DNA of 38,433 nt, taken from NCBI GenBank assembly GCA_022827025.1, contig JAJDTT010000209.1, positions 1 to 38,433 on the forward strand, read 5' to 3'. Under the pieces are notes generated by a model. That model saw nothing but the letters and a program-made list of their open reading frames with translations. It searched no databases and had not been told where the DNA came from. The stretch is from Acidobacteriota bacterium. Its GTDB lineage: Bacteria > Acidobacteriota > UBA6911 > RPQK01 > JAJDTT01. Positions 1 through 7,644 of this stretch are shown here, piece after piece. Position 1 is the stretch's first letter, and every line of letters starts with the position of its first letter. The position numbers and the translations under genes are program-made.

Positions 1-111
1 TCCTACCCATCGATCCAAGAGACAGTTCAGGCACTCAGAGATTATGAGGAGTCCGTCCGAGAGCTTGCGGACGCGAAACGAGAGTGCGCCGACCTTGGCC
101 TCTGCGTCTAA
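1..111 (+). CDS. C-terminal end of an unidentified protein (5' partial)
   Basis: Reading from the first base of the window, 36 sense codons precede a TAA stop at 109-111. The peptide is charged and looks helical (it ends ...AKRECADLGLCV), as expected for the tail of a helical or coiled-coil protein. Nothing identifies its family because the start lies outside the window. Its stop codon overlaps, antiparallel, the stop of the leftward lamin-tail gene in a shared ctaa. The 17-base near-palindrome at 110-126 starts at the stop and could form a small hairpin. An open frame of this length could occur by chance, so confidence is moderate. Confidence 0.4.
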   Translation, partial: SYPSIQETVQALRDYEESVRELADAKRECADLGLCV

Positions 112-779
112 GTCACATTGTGACTTTGCGATATAATCCCCTTTTTTTTCCCGGGCCATCCCCCGAGAAGCCACATTTTTCCGGCGAAAACCACATCACC
201 ACCGTAGTCTCGGGGAGGAAAGGGGGTACGGTTGATCACCTTGGCCCAGAATTCCGGCTCTGGATTCGACCGTCCCGGAGAACTGGTCAGGTTGGTATAG
301 AAGATCCCCTCCTCGCGCCCGTCAGGATGTCTTCCATAGGATTCGTCACGGACGATTTCTGAAGGAGCCTGCAGCGAGTCTATCAAGGTGTTTCCGTCCG
401 GGGCGGTGAGAAGAACCGGCTGCGCACCTGACAATTGAAAATTGGTGTGCAGCGCTCCGCTGGCTCCGATCTTGTTCTTCGCGGAGGCCCATATCACCAG
501 AAACCCGTGAGGAGAAACACGGCCAGACGGGAATCTCCAACTCCTGGGCTGTTCGGGATCATTGGAGAGGTAATAGCCGGTCAGGTCGATGGCACTCTCG
601 CCGCCGTTGTAGAGTTCAATCCAGCCTTGGAAATCGCCATCTTCATCCATGGCCTCATTGGTAAAGGCACTGGCGGTCATGATTTCATTCACAAAGAGAA
701 CGGCCTTATCTGGCGATCCTGCCCACACCAGGGATACGGCGGCAAGGATTGCCAGACCAATTGAAGAGGGTTTGAGCAT
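108..779 (-). CDS. Secreted lamin-tail-domain protein, Kelch-like region truncated at the 3' end
   Basis: I start at the ATG at 779, which gives a Sec signal peptide (MLKPSSIGLAILAAVSLVWA) and about 223 residues. An ATG three codons upstream (788) is an alternative. From about residue 30 to 150 there is a lamin-tail domain: VNEIM, DEDGDFQGWIELYN, DLTGYYLSND and SYGRHPDG match the family pattern. These beta-sandwich domains occur in secreted bacterial proteins and probably mediate binding. After it comes FPPRDYGGDVVFAGKMWLLGGW, which looks like the first blade of a Kelch or galactose-oxidase-type propeller. The protein then switches to GKKKGIISQSHNVT and stops, where a propeller should continue for hundreds of residues. 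The break falls at a run of eight T's (A's on the coding strand) near 145-152. I infer a truncated gene; expression is uncertain. Confidence 0.7.
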   Translation of the reverse strand: MLKPSSIGLAILAAVSLVWAGSPDKAVLFVNEIMTASAFTNEAMDEDGDFQGWIELYNGGESAIDLTGYYLSNDPEQPRSWRFPSGRVSPHGFLVIWASAKNKIGASGALHTNFQLSGAQPVLLTAPDGNTLIDSLQAPSEIVRDESYGRHPDGREEGIFYTNLTSSPGRSNPEPEFWAKVINRTPFPPRDYGGDVVFAGKMWLLGGWPGKKKGIISQSHNVT

Positions 780-892
780 ACATGGCATACGAACCGTTGC
801 GCCCCTTTTCCCGTCAGCACGGTGAACTCGGCCGCAGTCCAGCCAAGGCATCGAGCGCCTCTCCGTTGAGGGATTGACTTGCCTACGATCCA

Positions 893-907
893 TTTATAAC
901 TTATAAA
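893..907. promoter_or_regulatory. Perfect 15-bp A+T-rich palindrome (candidate operator)
   Basis: TTTATAACTTATAAA is a perfect inverted repeat, seven bases each side of a central C, in an otherwise GC-rich region. It lies exactly midway between two divergent starts, 114 bases from the lamin-tail start at 779 and from the sialidase start at 1021. It resembles sites at 3644-3658 and 6532-6550. The regulator is unknown. Confidence 0.4.
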
Positions 908-1020
908 GTACCAGCGAGGAAGGCGATAATCAATCTGGAATCACGGCAGGCTGGATGTTTCCAGGTGACGCGAGGCCAGCCGAAAAACACCAATATACTT
1001 AAGTTGGAAGGGGAAGTTGT

Positions 1021-2349
1021 ATGTACAATTTGTATGACTACAACGCAGGGTCGAAGCGGGTGCTACTGCTCTGGGTATTAGTGGCTATTTCAATCTGCGA
1101 CCATGCCCAGCGCATTCATGCTTCGGGCATATTCGCAACGGAAAAAATGGCCGAGGTGAAGTTGGAAGGGCTACAGGTGCGCCTGGGCCGACCCATCCAG
1201 GTGACCGCCCAGCGGGCTTGGCGGAGCGGTTCCGATGGCCCTTGGGCATTCATTCATCCTGTTCCCGCCATCGCAAGATTTCCTACTGGCGAACTTATGG
1301 TGACCTACTCGCTGGTGGCGGACACGAACGAAGAGCCCCTTTACCTCAGGGCCTTCCAGATCTCCAAGGATGGGGGCAAGACCTGGGGGCATCGCTACGA
1401 CCTGATTCCCGATCATCAGCCCTGGATCTACTTTCCCCAAGCCGACGGCTCCCTGCTGGCCATTCCCTCCCATTTCTATCAGTCAGACTCCAAGGACAGA
1501 CACAACCTGCATGCTCCATACTGCCGCTTTGAACAAGGAGGAGATCGGCTCATCTTTGAACCGGGTGGAACGAGAATCGTGGACCTGCCCTGGGCCGTGG
1601 ATATGTTTCCCAGCCGCATACCACGAACGAACTGGATTGCGCGGACCAAACTGGACGGCAACGCCTATGAACTGGAAGGGAAGCTCTTCGTTACCGGATA
1701 CCTGAGCACAAGATCATACCCGGAGATATTGATGAGCAACCTGCTCTTTGTCTCCGAAGACCGGGGGCGGACCTGGCGCTACTTTTCGACAATCTCCGAT
1801 CCTGCCGTCATGCCCGACTCACCCAAGAGGGGGGCCAATGGTCCCAGCGAAACGGCACTCATCCAGCTTGAGGACGGAGATCTGATGGCAGTGTTTCGCG
1901 TAGGCAGCGGCCTCCCCTGGTACCTGCACCGAGCCTATAGCAGTGACGGGGGTCGCAACTGGACGAAAGCGGAACCCATCCCCGCCTACAGCGTGGAACC
2001 CAGCATGCTGCGCATCGCCAATGGAACGATCGTCATCTCAACCGGTCGGCCCGGTATATGGCTTTGGCTTTCCACGGACCATCGGGGTGAGAGTTGGCAG
2101 AGCATCGATATCACAGAGCATCACAACGGATGGGCGCCTGACGCCACCTATCGCATCGGTTCTTACGCGTACGACGCATCCACTCCTGGTCGTGAGGGAC
2201 GCACGCAAACCTCGGCCTATACCGAGATGGTGGAAGTCTCCCCGAATCGGCTGCTTCTCGTTTATGACCGCGGAGCAAAACCACAACCTGCCCATGAGGG
2301 CGATTTCACCCGCATCTTTGTACTGCCCATCGAAGTACAGCGGAAATGA
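1021..2349 (+). CDS. Secreted sialidase/BNR-repeat (Asp-box) protein
   Basis: A 442-residue protein with a hydrophobic N-terminal segment (about residues 14-26) consistent with Sec export. Four Asp-box motifs of the SxDxGxTW type are visible: SKDGGKTW, SEDRGRTW, SSDGGRNW and the degenerate STDHRGESW. They mark the blades of a six-bladed sialidase-like propeller. The family includes exo-alpha-sialidases that release terminal sialic acids, but many environmental members act on other glycans or are uncharacterised, so the substrate is not assigned. The ATG at 1021 is well placed behind GGAAGGGGAAG, and TATACT at 994-999 could be a -10 element. The gene is divergent from the lamin-tail gene and converges with the FAD oxidoreductase. 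A second, Tat-exported sialidase-like gene lies at 13106-14347. Confidence 0.85.
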   Translation: MYNLYDYNAGSKRVLLLWVLVAISICDHAQRIHASGIFATEKMAEVKLEGLQVRLGRPIQVTAQRAWRSGSDGPWAFIHPVPAIARFPTGELMVTYSLVADTNEEPLYLRAFQISKDGGKTWGHRYDLIPDHQPWIYFPQADGSLLAIPSHFYQSDSKDRHNLHAPYCRFEQGGDRLIFEPGGTRIVDLPWAVDMFPSRIPRTNWIARTKLDGNAYELEGKLFVTGYLSTRSYPEILMSNLLFVSEDRGRTWRYFSTISDPAVMPDSPKRGANGPSETALIQLEDGDLMAVFRVGSGLPWYLHRAYSSDGGRNWTKAEPIPAYSVEPSMLRIANGTIVISTGRPGIWLWLSTDHRGESWQSIDITEHHNGWAPDATYRIGSYAYDASTPGREGRTQTSAYTEMVEVSPNRLLLVYDRGAKPQPAHEGDFTRIFVLPIEVQRK

Positions 2350-2357
2350 GCTCAACC

Positions 2358-2380
2358 TTCTCCTCGGGAATGAAGGAGAA
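2358..2380. terminator. Hairpin between convergent genes (weak terminator candidate)
   Basis: TTCTCCT at 2358-2364 pairs with AGGAGAA at 2374-2380 across a nine-base loop, just after the sialidase stop and before the convergent FAD oxidoreductase stop. There is no U-tract, so it is at best a weak or factor-assisted terminator. Confidence 0.25.
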
Positions 2381-2445
2381 ACGAGGGAAGAAGGAAGCGA
2401 AGTACCCGAATCGAGAACTCTCCGCTAACAGACGATGCCACGTCA

Positions 2446-3627
2446 CTACGAAATCGAGCCAATCCCATATGCGCCGTGTAGCGCTTCTCCCTGGCTAAAG
2501 CGTGTCATGGAGTACTCGCTGATGGGCAGTCGCGGTTCCAGGCCAAGCACGCTCTGAGCCAACGCTTCGCTAATCGTCGGAGCCAACTTGAAGCCGTGAC
2601 CACTGAACCCAACCGCAACGTAGATATCGTCCCGGCCTGGTACAGGCCCCACCAGCGGGTTCCAATCGGGGGTGATGTCGTAAGGGCCGGTCCAACTTGC
2701 CGTACATTCAGCCGTGCGGAAAAACTCAGGCATCCGTCTGGAAATCAACCCACTGATACGAGAGATGTGAGCTTGGTCCACCTGGTCGGTGAGCGAATCC
2801 GGATCCTGAATCGGATCACCGTGGTCACCCGTGCCGACGAGAACTGTCCCTCCCCGGTCCGATCGAAGATATATTTTGTCAGGCGTCGTCATGTCTTTCA
2901 CGATGGGCCAATCGATTTGGTAGGGTTGATCGCCCTTGAGCGTGATGACTTTGTGCCGGCTGACGACATAAGGTAACTCGACACCGATCATTTCCCCTAC
3001 CGCCCGAGTCCAAGGACCAGCGGCGAGCACCACAATTGAGCTTTCGAAGTCGCCGCTGGGAGTCTGGACGGTTTTTACCCGCCCATTGAGGCGGATTCCG
3101 GTCACCGGAGTATTGGTCTCTATGGTCACCCCGAGATCTTGGGCGCGCCGCGCGTACGACATCGTGGTCAGGTAGGGGTCGCAGTAGCCGCCACGTGTAT
3201 CGTAGCCGATGACCTCAACGTCGTCGAGATAGAGCAGTGGGTGGATCTGCGCGGCTTCTTCACGCGAGACAGTCGCCGTGTCGATACCATATTCGTTTTG
3301 CCTGCGAAACACGGCTTGCATCGGTTCACCGTATTCCTCCGGGCCAAGGATCAAGTAGCCGGTACGGCGAAAGCCGGGATCTCCGCCGACGATCTCGCCG
3401 AAATTCTCGAATATCTTCAAGCTTTCGACGGCATGGATGAGATTCGTCTGAATCGAATAGTGGGTGCGAGAAGCGGCGCAAGATTTCGCCGTACCCCCGG
3501 AACAGATCGCCTTACGTTCAAGAAGCACCACGTTATTGGCGCCGTTCTTGGCCAGATTGTAAGCGATACCGCAACCATAGACCCCAGCACCAATGATGAT
3601 GATATCGGCTGTTCTATTCGTCCGCAT
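2446..3627 (-). CDS. FAD-dependent oxidoreductase, DAO family (sarcosine oxidase beta-like)
   Basis: A 393-residue cytoplasmic flavoprotein of the D-amino-acid oxidase/sarcosine oxidase family. The N-terminus has the dinucleotide-binding strand and glycine motif DIIIIGAGVYGCG (GxGxxG at residues 13-18), with ERK following at the end of the second beta strand. The C-terminus has the family's second FAD-contact segment, VGPVPGRDDIYVAVGFSGHGFKLAP. Members oxidise secondary or primary amines of amino acids such as sarcosine, glycine or proline derivatives; the substrate cannot be told here. The start ATG has GGAGG about nine bases upstream (near 3637-3641). An A+T-rich palindrome sits at 3644-3658. 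It is the last gene of a leftward group with an alpha-toroid protein, a TIGR04076 protein and an M24 peptidase, at spacings of 58-118 bp, so they may form one transcript. Confidence 0.88.
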   Translation of the reverse strand: MRTNRTADIIIIGAGVYGCGIAYNLAKNGANNVVLLERKAICSGGTAKSCAASRTHYSIQTNLIHAVESLKIFENFGEIVGGDPGFRRTGYLILGPEEYGEPMQAVFRRQNEYGIDTATVSREEAAQIHPLLYLDDVEVIGYDTRGGYCDPYLTTMSYARRAQDLGVTIETNTPVTGIRLNGRVKTVQTPSGDFESSIVVLAAGPWTRAVGEMIGVELPYVVSRHKVITLKGDQPYQIDWPIVKDMTTPDKIYLRSDRGGTVLVGTGDHGDPIQDPDSLTDQVDQAHISRISGLISRRMPEFFRTAECTASWTGPYDITPDWNPLVGPVPGRDDIYVAVGFSGHGFKLAPTISEALAQSVLGLEPRLPISEYSMTRFSQGEALHGAYGIGSIS

Positions 3628-3643
3628 GCCGTGTCGCCTCCAA

Positions 3644-3658
3644 TATATAAATTATATA
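3644..3658. promoter_or_regulatory. Perfect 15-bp A+T-rich palindrome upstream of the FAD oxidoreductase
   Basis: TATATAAATTATATA is a perfect 7-1-7 inverted repeat ending 17 bases upstream of the start at 3627. On the coding strand it contains TATAAT, so it could be a -10 element, an operator overlapping one, or both. It shares the ATAA-N-TTAT core with sites at 893-907 and 6532-6550. Confidence 0.45.
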
Positions 3659-3714
3659 AATTCCACGATGTGGATGATGAGAAGATTCCCGGTGGTCGGC
3701 AGCGTGACTCATAA

Positions 3715-4749
3715 CTATTTTTGCAAGGACAGTTCTATATTTCCCAGATGAGCCACAAACTCCCCTGTGATGTCGGCAGAAGGTTCAGGGCTCTTCGTCA
3801 TTTCGTAGTCGTAGACGTTGAGAACGCTCCACCAGCCCCTCTCGCTTTGAAGAGCCAGTAATCCTTTCTGTACAGCCTCCGCAATATCACGATCCCTGGG
3901 ATCTCCCGTCAACCGATACGTCCAGGCCGCTCCCCACCCAATCTTCCCGCTCTGGGGCTGGCGGTACACATCCTCAGCGCAATACCGGGTTGCCTCCAGG
4001 AATCGTTGAGACAGTTTCAACCATTTCTGCTCACCGGTGGCAGCATGCAAGGACGTTAGAAACGCGGCGGCAATACCGTATTGGTAATAACGTTGCCTCA
4101 CCTCCGACGTGGACACGCAGAACTCATGCGCTCGATCTCTTGGAAAGTCTACGACGAGTCCGTCACGAGAGTGCCAAACGAAACAGAGTCGCCTCGACAG
4201 GTCAGGTTGCTCGTCGTAGAGGTTTCTCATCCAGCGTCCCGTAGCCCGTGCCAAGTCCAATCGGCCTCCCCATACGCACGCAATCCCAGCCATGGCCGTC
4301 GTCATGATCTCTTGAGCACCATCTCCTTGATCTCGTCCTTCAGCCGTCGTGAAGAATCCGCCACTGCGGCTGTTGTGGAAAGTGGAGAGGAATCTCAGGA
4401 TTGGATAGGCGATATCGAACCGGCCTCTTGCCATAGCCGCCGCAATGATCCAACCATGGGCGTAAATGCGAAAATCTTCGAACCATGGGCAGCCTGTACC
4501 GTCCAGGTCGCCATTTTCTTTTAGAAATCGACCGGCGACGTAGTCGAGCATTCGTTCCGTGGCGGCATTGTGACCGGTCACCGCCAGACCGTAACAGACT
4601 TTGTAGTAGTCACTCAGGCTTGTAGCGTGACGCAGCGAGCCGTCACCCCGCATTTGAGCCTTCAGCCACAAGGCTCCCTTCTGGGCGGCTGAATCGCACG
4701 CCGGACTGGAGACCTCGGAGCGGTCCGCCGCCGTTGGTTCTTTACTCAT
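3715..4749 (-). CDS. Uncharacterised alpha/alpha-toroid (terpene-cyclase-like fold) protein
   Basis: A 344-residue protein without a signal peptide. It has repeated helical hairpins with GxG/W-rich turns (MRGDGSLRHA, GDLDGTGCPWFEDF, GGFFTTAEGRDQGDG, SGKIGWGAAWTYRLTGD, SERGWWSVLNVYDYE). This is the usual look of alpha/alpha-barrel proteins such as prenyltransferase/terpene-cyclase-like and six-hairpin glycosidase-like families. I do not recognise a specific enzyme family, and no catalytic motif such as DxDD is evident. The start ATG has GAGGGAGG immediately upstream. It sits between the TIGR04076 gene and the FAD oxidoreductase on the same strand, 87 bp before the latter, so a role in the same pathway is likely but unproven. 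Confidence 0.65.
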   Translation of the reverse strand: MSKEPTAADRSEVSSPACDSAAQKGALWLKAQMRGDGSLRHATSLSDYYKVCYGLAVTGHNAATERMLDYVAGRFLKENGDLDGTGCPWFEDFRIYAHGWIIAAAMARGRFDIAYPILRFLSTFHNSRSGGFFTTAEGRDQGDGAQEIMTTAMAGIACVWGGRLDLARATGRWMRNLYDEQPDLSRRLCFVWHSRDGLVVDFPRDRAHEFCVSTSEVRQRYYQYGIAAAFLTSLHAATGEQKWLKLSQRFLEATRYCAEDVYRQPQSGKIGWGAAWTYRLTGDPRDRDIAEAVQKGLLALQSERGWWSVLNVYDYEMTKSPEPSADITGEFVAHLGNIELSLQK

Positions 4750-4807
4750 CGGTTCGTCCCTCCCTCAGATATCGATGCCAGACATTCGATTATCCACAAC
4801 GATCCAT

Positions 4808-5131
4808 TCACGACGATTCGTCCTCCTCGACGCGCTCCAGTTTGAAGAACACGGGTCTGAAACCGTCCGTGCAGCAAGTCACGAAGACTCCAGGTTTGAC
4901 ACCGACCATATTGCCCCCCCGGGCCAGAACCACGACATACTTTTGAATGTCCGTCCACGCCCAATCGCTGAAGCCGTCCGGCATGTGTCCATCCGAGAAA
5001 AACTCCTGGCCCACTTCGAAATCATGGCAACAACCACGTGGCTTCCAGTCAAAGCCTTCCGTGTAGGCATCCACGAAGTCTTGATTGAAGGTTTTGCGCA
5101 ACACGGTAATTCGGACCTTCTTTGCTTTCAC
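4808..5131 (-). CDS. TIGR04076 family protein
   Basis: A 107-residue protein matching my recollection of the uncharacterised TIGR04076 family. It shows KVRITVLRKTFN at the N-terminus, CCHDFEVGQEF, MPDGFSDWAWTDI, the GGNMVGVKPGVFVTCCTDG segment and RPVFFKLERVE at the end. The cysteines at CC (about residues 34-35) and CC (about 86-87) are visible and could bind metal or form disulfides. No biochemical function is established as far as I know; members are often found beside redox or catabolic genes, as here. The ATG has GGGAG a few bases upstream. It lies 118 bp after the M24 peptidase and 58 bp before the alpha-toroid gene, same strand. Confidence 0.8.
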   Translation of the reverse strand: MKAKKVRITVLRKTFNQDFVDAYTEGFDWKPRGCCHDFEVGQEFFSDGHMPDGFSDWAWTDIQKYVVVLARGGNMVGVKPGVFVTCCTDGFRPVFFKLERVEEDESS

Positions 5132-5233
5132 ATGTGAACTCCCTCGTTGGGAATGGAGCCTCCCCCACGAATCATCGATTCACTCTGTCCTCAGCTCCGC
5201 CCCTCGGAATTTCGAAACAGGTTTCAATCCTCT

Positions 5234-5249
5234 CCCCTCCGGCGAGGGG
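5234..5249. terminator. Short GC hairpin just after the M24 peptidase stop
   Basis: CCCCTC (5234-5239) pairs with GAGGGG (5244-5249) around a four-base loop, directly beyond the leftward M24 stop at 5250. No T-tract follows on the minus strand. It could attenuate read-through into the TIGR04076 gene or stabilise the message end. Confidence 0.25.
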
Positions 5250-6410
5250 TTAATGGACGACAAACAGATCCGGACTCTCAGTCGTCAGGAGTTCGTGACC
5301 GGATTCGGTGATGACCAAAAGGTCTTCCCAGACCAGAGGACCATCCTCCGGCAGGAAATAGGGCTCGCTGCTACAGACGATTCCTGGTTCAAAGACCGTT
5401 TCATCCCAAGGGGCGATCCTGGGGGGCTCTCCGAGAAGCATGCCCATTCCATGCCCCACTATGACTCCTGGATTCTGAAGTTTGTGTCGCCGGCACTCGG
5501 CAACATAGACCTCATACACCTCGGCGGTGCTCACTCCGGGCCGAAATGACTCCAGCATCTTGTCGTTCAAATCTCGCAGCCTTTCGTACAGGTCCTTCTG
5601 CCGGTCACTCGGACGGCCCAGAACGGCCAAGCGATCATAATCGCAACTATAGTCCTGCACCCAGCACCCTCCGTCCAGACAGATGAGGTCCCCCGATTCG
5701 AGCGACCGGCCCGTGGGCACTCCAAATAATGGAATTTCCGGCTGCAGTGGACCCGCCGCCACGAACCCGAACGACGGCCGATCACCTCCGACTTCGAGGA
5801 TTTCCCGGAAGAAAAGATTCAGGACCTGCCTATCCGTCATGCCGGGCTTCAATTGGGCGAATGTCCGCTGGCGCGCTGCTCCCGTGATCTCAGCCGACCG
5901 TTTCAATAACTCCAATTCGGCAGGGGACTTTCGCATTCGCACCTTCCAGATTGGATCTGAAGCATCGCGAAACTCTGCGTCCCGGAGTGCCGCGCGCAAC
6001 CGCTCGAAGTCTCCAACGGGCATCCCCATTCTGGTGTCATGACCCAGCTCTACACCGATTCTGCCACGCTCCAAGCCCCGTTCCCGAAGAAGATTTGCCA
6101 GTTCGGCAACGGGCGCACACCCGTAGGGAACTTCCTCGGAGGTCGCATATGTTCTCAACTCGGAGATGGGTGAGTTGACCCGGGTGTCAGCGACTCGCGA
6201 ATTATGAATCAGTACGACCGGATCGCGGCTGACGGGGATCAGAACGAATAGAGGGCGGGTCTGGATCAAACGGGGCAGAAGGGAACGGATGCCGGCAAAG
6301 TAGGTGATGTTGTCGTCCCCGCTAACCAGAAGGGCGTCCAGACGGACAGCCTGCAATTCTCTGCGGATCCGGTTCTGACGATGTTGATATTCTTCGGCGG
6401 AAAACAACAT
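5250..6410 (-). CDS. M24 family metallopeptidase with creatinase N-terminal domain (Xaa-Pro peptidase-like)
   Basis: About 386 residues from the ATG at 6410 (MLFSAEEYQHR), chosen because family members usually begin this way; a GTG ten codons upstream (6440) is possible. The N-terminal half is a creatinase/prolidase N domain (DALLVSGDDNITYFAG). The C-terminal half is the pita-bread fold with all five metal ligands apparent: Asp in ICLDGG, Asp in YSCDYDR, His in VGHGMGM, Glu in SSEPY and Glu in VWEDLLVITE. This supports a metal-dependent hydrolase that cleaves peptides before proline. It argues against true creatinase, which lacks the metal site. It leads the leftward group ending in the FAD amine oxidase, so breakdown of N-alkylated or proline-containing compounds is a reasonable inference. 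Confidence 0.85.
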   Translation of the reverse strand: MLFSAEEYQHRQNRIRRELQAVRLDALLVSGDDNITYFAGIRSLLPRLIQTRPLFVLIPVSRDPVVLIHNSRVADTRVNSPISELRTYATSEEVPYGCAPVAELANLLRERGLERGRIGVELGHDTRMGMPVGDFERLRAALRDAEFRDASDPIWKVRMRKSPAELELLKRSAEITGAARQRTFAQLKPGMTDRQVLNLFFREILEVGGDRPSFGFVAAGPLQPEIPLFGVPTGRSLESGDLICLDGGCWVQDYSCDYDRLAVLGRPSDRQKDLYERLRDLNDKMLESFRPGVSTAEVYEVYVAECRRHKLQNPGVIVGHGMGMLLGEPPRIAPWDETVFEPGIVCSSEPYFLPEDGPLVWEDLLVITESGHELLTTESPDLFVVH

Positions 6411-6531
6411 TGCAGATCTCTTCGGGGAAACTCCTGTCACTGAACTGGGGAATGTCTTCTGTCTGGTTCGAGAATATGGGAGAGAACCCTCCCTGACTCA
6501 CTCCAGAAAACTTCGTCCCGAGGTTTCATTC

Positions 6532-6550
6532 TTCTGATAATTTATAAGAA
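6532..6550. promoter_or_regulatory. 19-bp A+T-rich imperfect palindrome in the M24/MBL divergent region
   Basis: TTCTGATAATTTATAAGAA is a 9-1-9 inverted repeat with one mismatched pair, in the 305-bp region between the divergent M24 (6410) and metallo-beta-lactamase-fold (6716) genes. It shares the ATAA-N-TTAT core with 893-907 and 3644-3658. Confidence 0.4.
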
Positions 6551-6584
6551 AATTGGCAGAAAGAAAACGGAAGTTTGGTGGTGG

Positions 6585-6612
6585 GTTCCGCATTTCCCGC
6601 TAAATGCGGAAC
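6585..6612. promoter_or_regulatory. Perfect 11-bp inverted repeat, six-base loop
   Basis: GTTCCGCATTT (6585-6595) and AAATGCGGAAC (6602-6612) form a perfect 11-bp stem about 100 bases before the metallo-beta-lactamase-fold start. It could be an operator or a 5' leader hairpin. No T-tract follows on the plus strand, so a terminator is unlikely. The rest of the 305-base intergenic region 6411-6715 holds this hairpin, the palindrome at 6532-6550 and nothing else I recognise. Confidence 0.45.
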
Positions 6613-6715
6613 TGCCTTTGCATTTCGACATGAAGGAGCTAACCTTCCAGGGAAAACCCCGTAGCAGCCAATTTTCCGCGCGGGTCTTGGTCCGTGGCAG
6701 CAGGGGAACAGCCGC

Positions 6716-7603
6716 ATGAGAATCACATTGCTGGGCACCGGGTCGCCGACACCCTTGGTAAAGCGTGCCGGATCCGGATACCTGGTGGAGACGCCATCAG
6801 GAGTTTTTGTGTTCGACTGTGGCCCCGGTTCCTACCGGCGTTTTCTCGAGGCGGGGAAACAGCCGACCGAGGTCACTCAACTCTTTGTGACCCACTGGCA
6901 TTACGATCACTGCACGGATCTTCCGCACTATGTTCTTCAGCGCTGGGATCAGGGGGCGGGGAAGATTCCCGAGTTGAAGATCTATGGTCCTCGGCCGATC
7001 CAACGAATCCTGGAATCCCTGTTTGGTAGAGATGGAGTATTCGATTCCGATTTGGAAGCCCGGACCAAGAACGAAGCCAGTGTAGCGCTCTACCATGCGC
7101 GTGGCGGCACGGGGGCGAGAGAACGGCCGCGGCCCATCATTGCCGAGGCGGAGCATGGGTCCGAGTTTCGGGGTGACGATTGGACGGTTCGGGCCATTGA
7201 AGTTCCCCATGCTCAGCCGTATCTGCGCTGCCTGGCCTATCGATTGGAATCCGAGGGGATCACTTTGGTTTACAGTGGAGACTCAGGTCCGACCGATCGC
7301 ATGGTCTCCTTTTCCGAAGGCGCCGACGTTCTCATTCACATGTGCCACTACCTCACGGGCACGGAACTCAACGAGGCTATGGCCAAGGGTTGTGGAAGCC
7401 CTGGGATGATTGGCGCTCTTGCCCGGGACGCAGGTGTCAAAACGGTCATTCTGACTCACATTACGGGACAGATCGACAGGCCCGGAGTGCGAGAGCAGGC
7501 CATCTCGGAAGTCCGTGAGGTCTTCCGGGGCACGGTCGTTTTCGGAGAAGATTTGACGGTCATCTCTCCTGAATCTATAGGCCGCGCAGAAGACCCACTC
7601 TGA
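6716..7603 (+). CDS. Metallo-beta-lactamase-fold hydrolase (RNase Z/ElaC-like)
   Basis: A 295-residue cytoplasmic protein. The N-terminus MRITLLGTGSPTP and the metal motif THWHYDHCTD (H60-x-H62-x-D64-H65) are characteristic of the RNase Z-like branch. Further ligands are seen in EVPHAQPYLR, VYSGDSGPTD and ILTHITGQ. Members hydrolyse phosphodiesters, lactones or thioesters. The catabolic context (a dioxygenase and a glycosidase-like protein follow) makes a small-molecule or sugar-ester substrate as likely as tRNA. The start has AGGGGAA about eight bases upstream. It leads a rightward set of three genes with gaps of 41 and 95 bp, divergent from the M24 peptidase. Confidence 0.87.
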   Translation: MRITLLGTGSPTPLVKRAGSGYLVETPSGVFVFDCGPGSYRRFLEAGKQPTEVTQLFVTHWHYDHCTDLPHYVLQRWDQGAGKIPELKIYGPRPIQRILESLFGRDGVFDSDLEARTKNEASVALYHARGGTGARERPRPIIAEAEHGSEFRGDDWTVRAIEVPHAQPYLRCLAYRLESEGITLVYSGDSGPTDRMVSFSEGADVLIHMCHYLTGTELNEAMAKGCGSPGMIGALARDAGVKTVILTHITGQIDRPGVREQAISEVREVFRGTVVFGEDLTVISPESIGRAEDPL

Positions 7604-7644
7604 ACTCGAGTCTCCAGGTGGCAGACAGGAGGTTGGATAGAGAA

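Noticed and set aside
5250-6410. Identification of the M24 gene as creatinase or DMSP lyase DddP
   Set aside because: All five metallopeptidase ligands are present, unlike creatinase, and the extra metal aspartate pattern expected for DddP was not seen.
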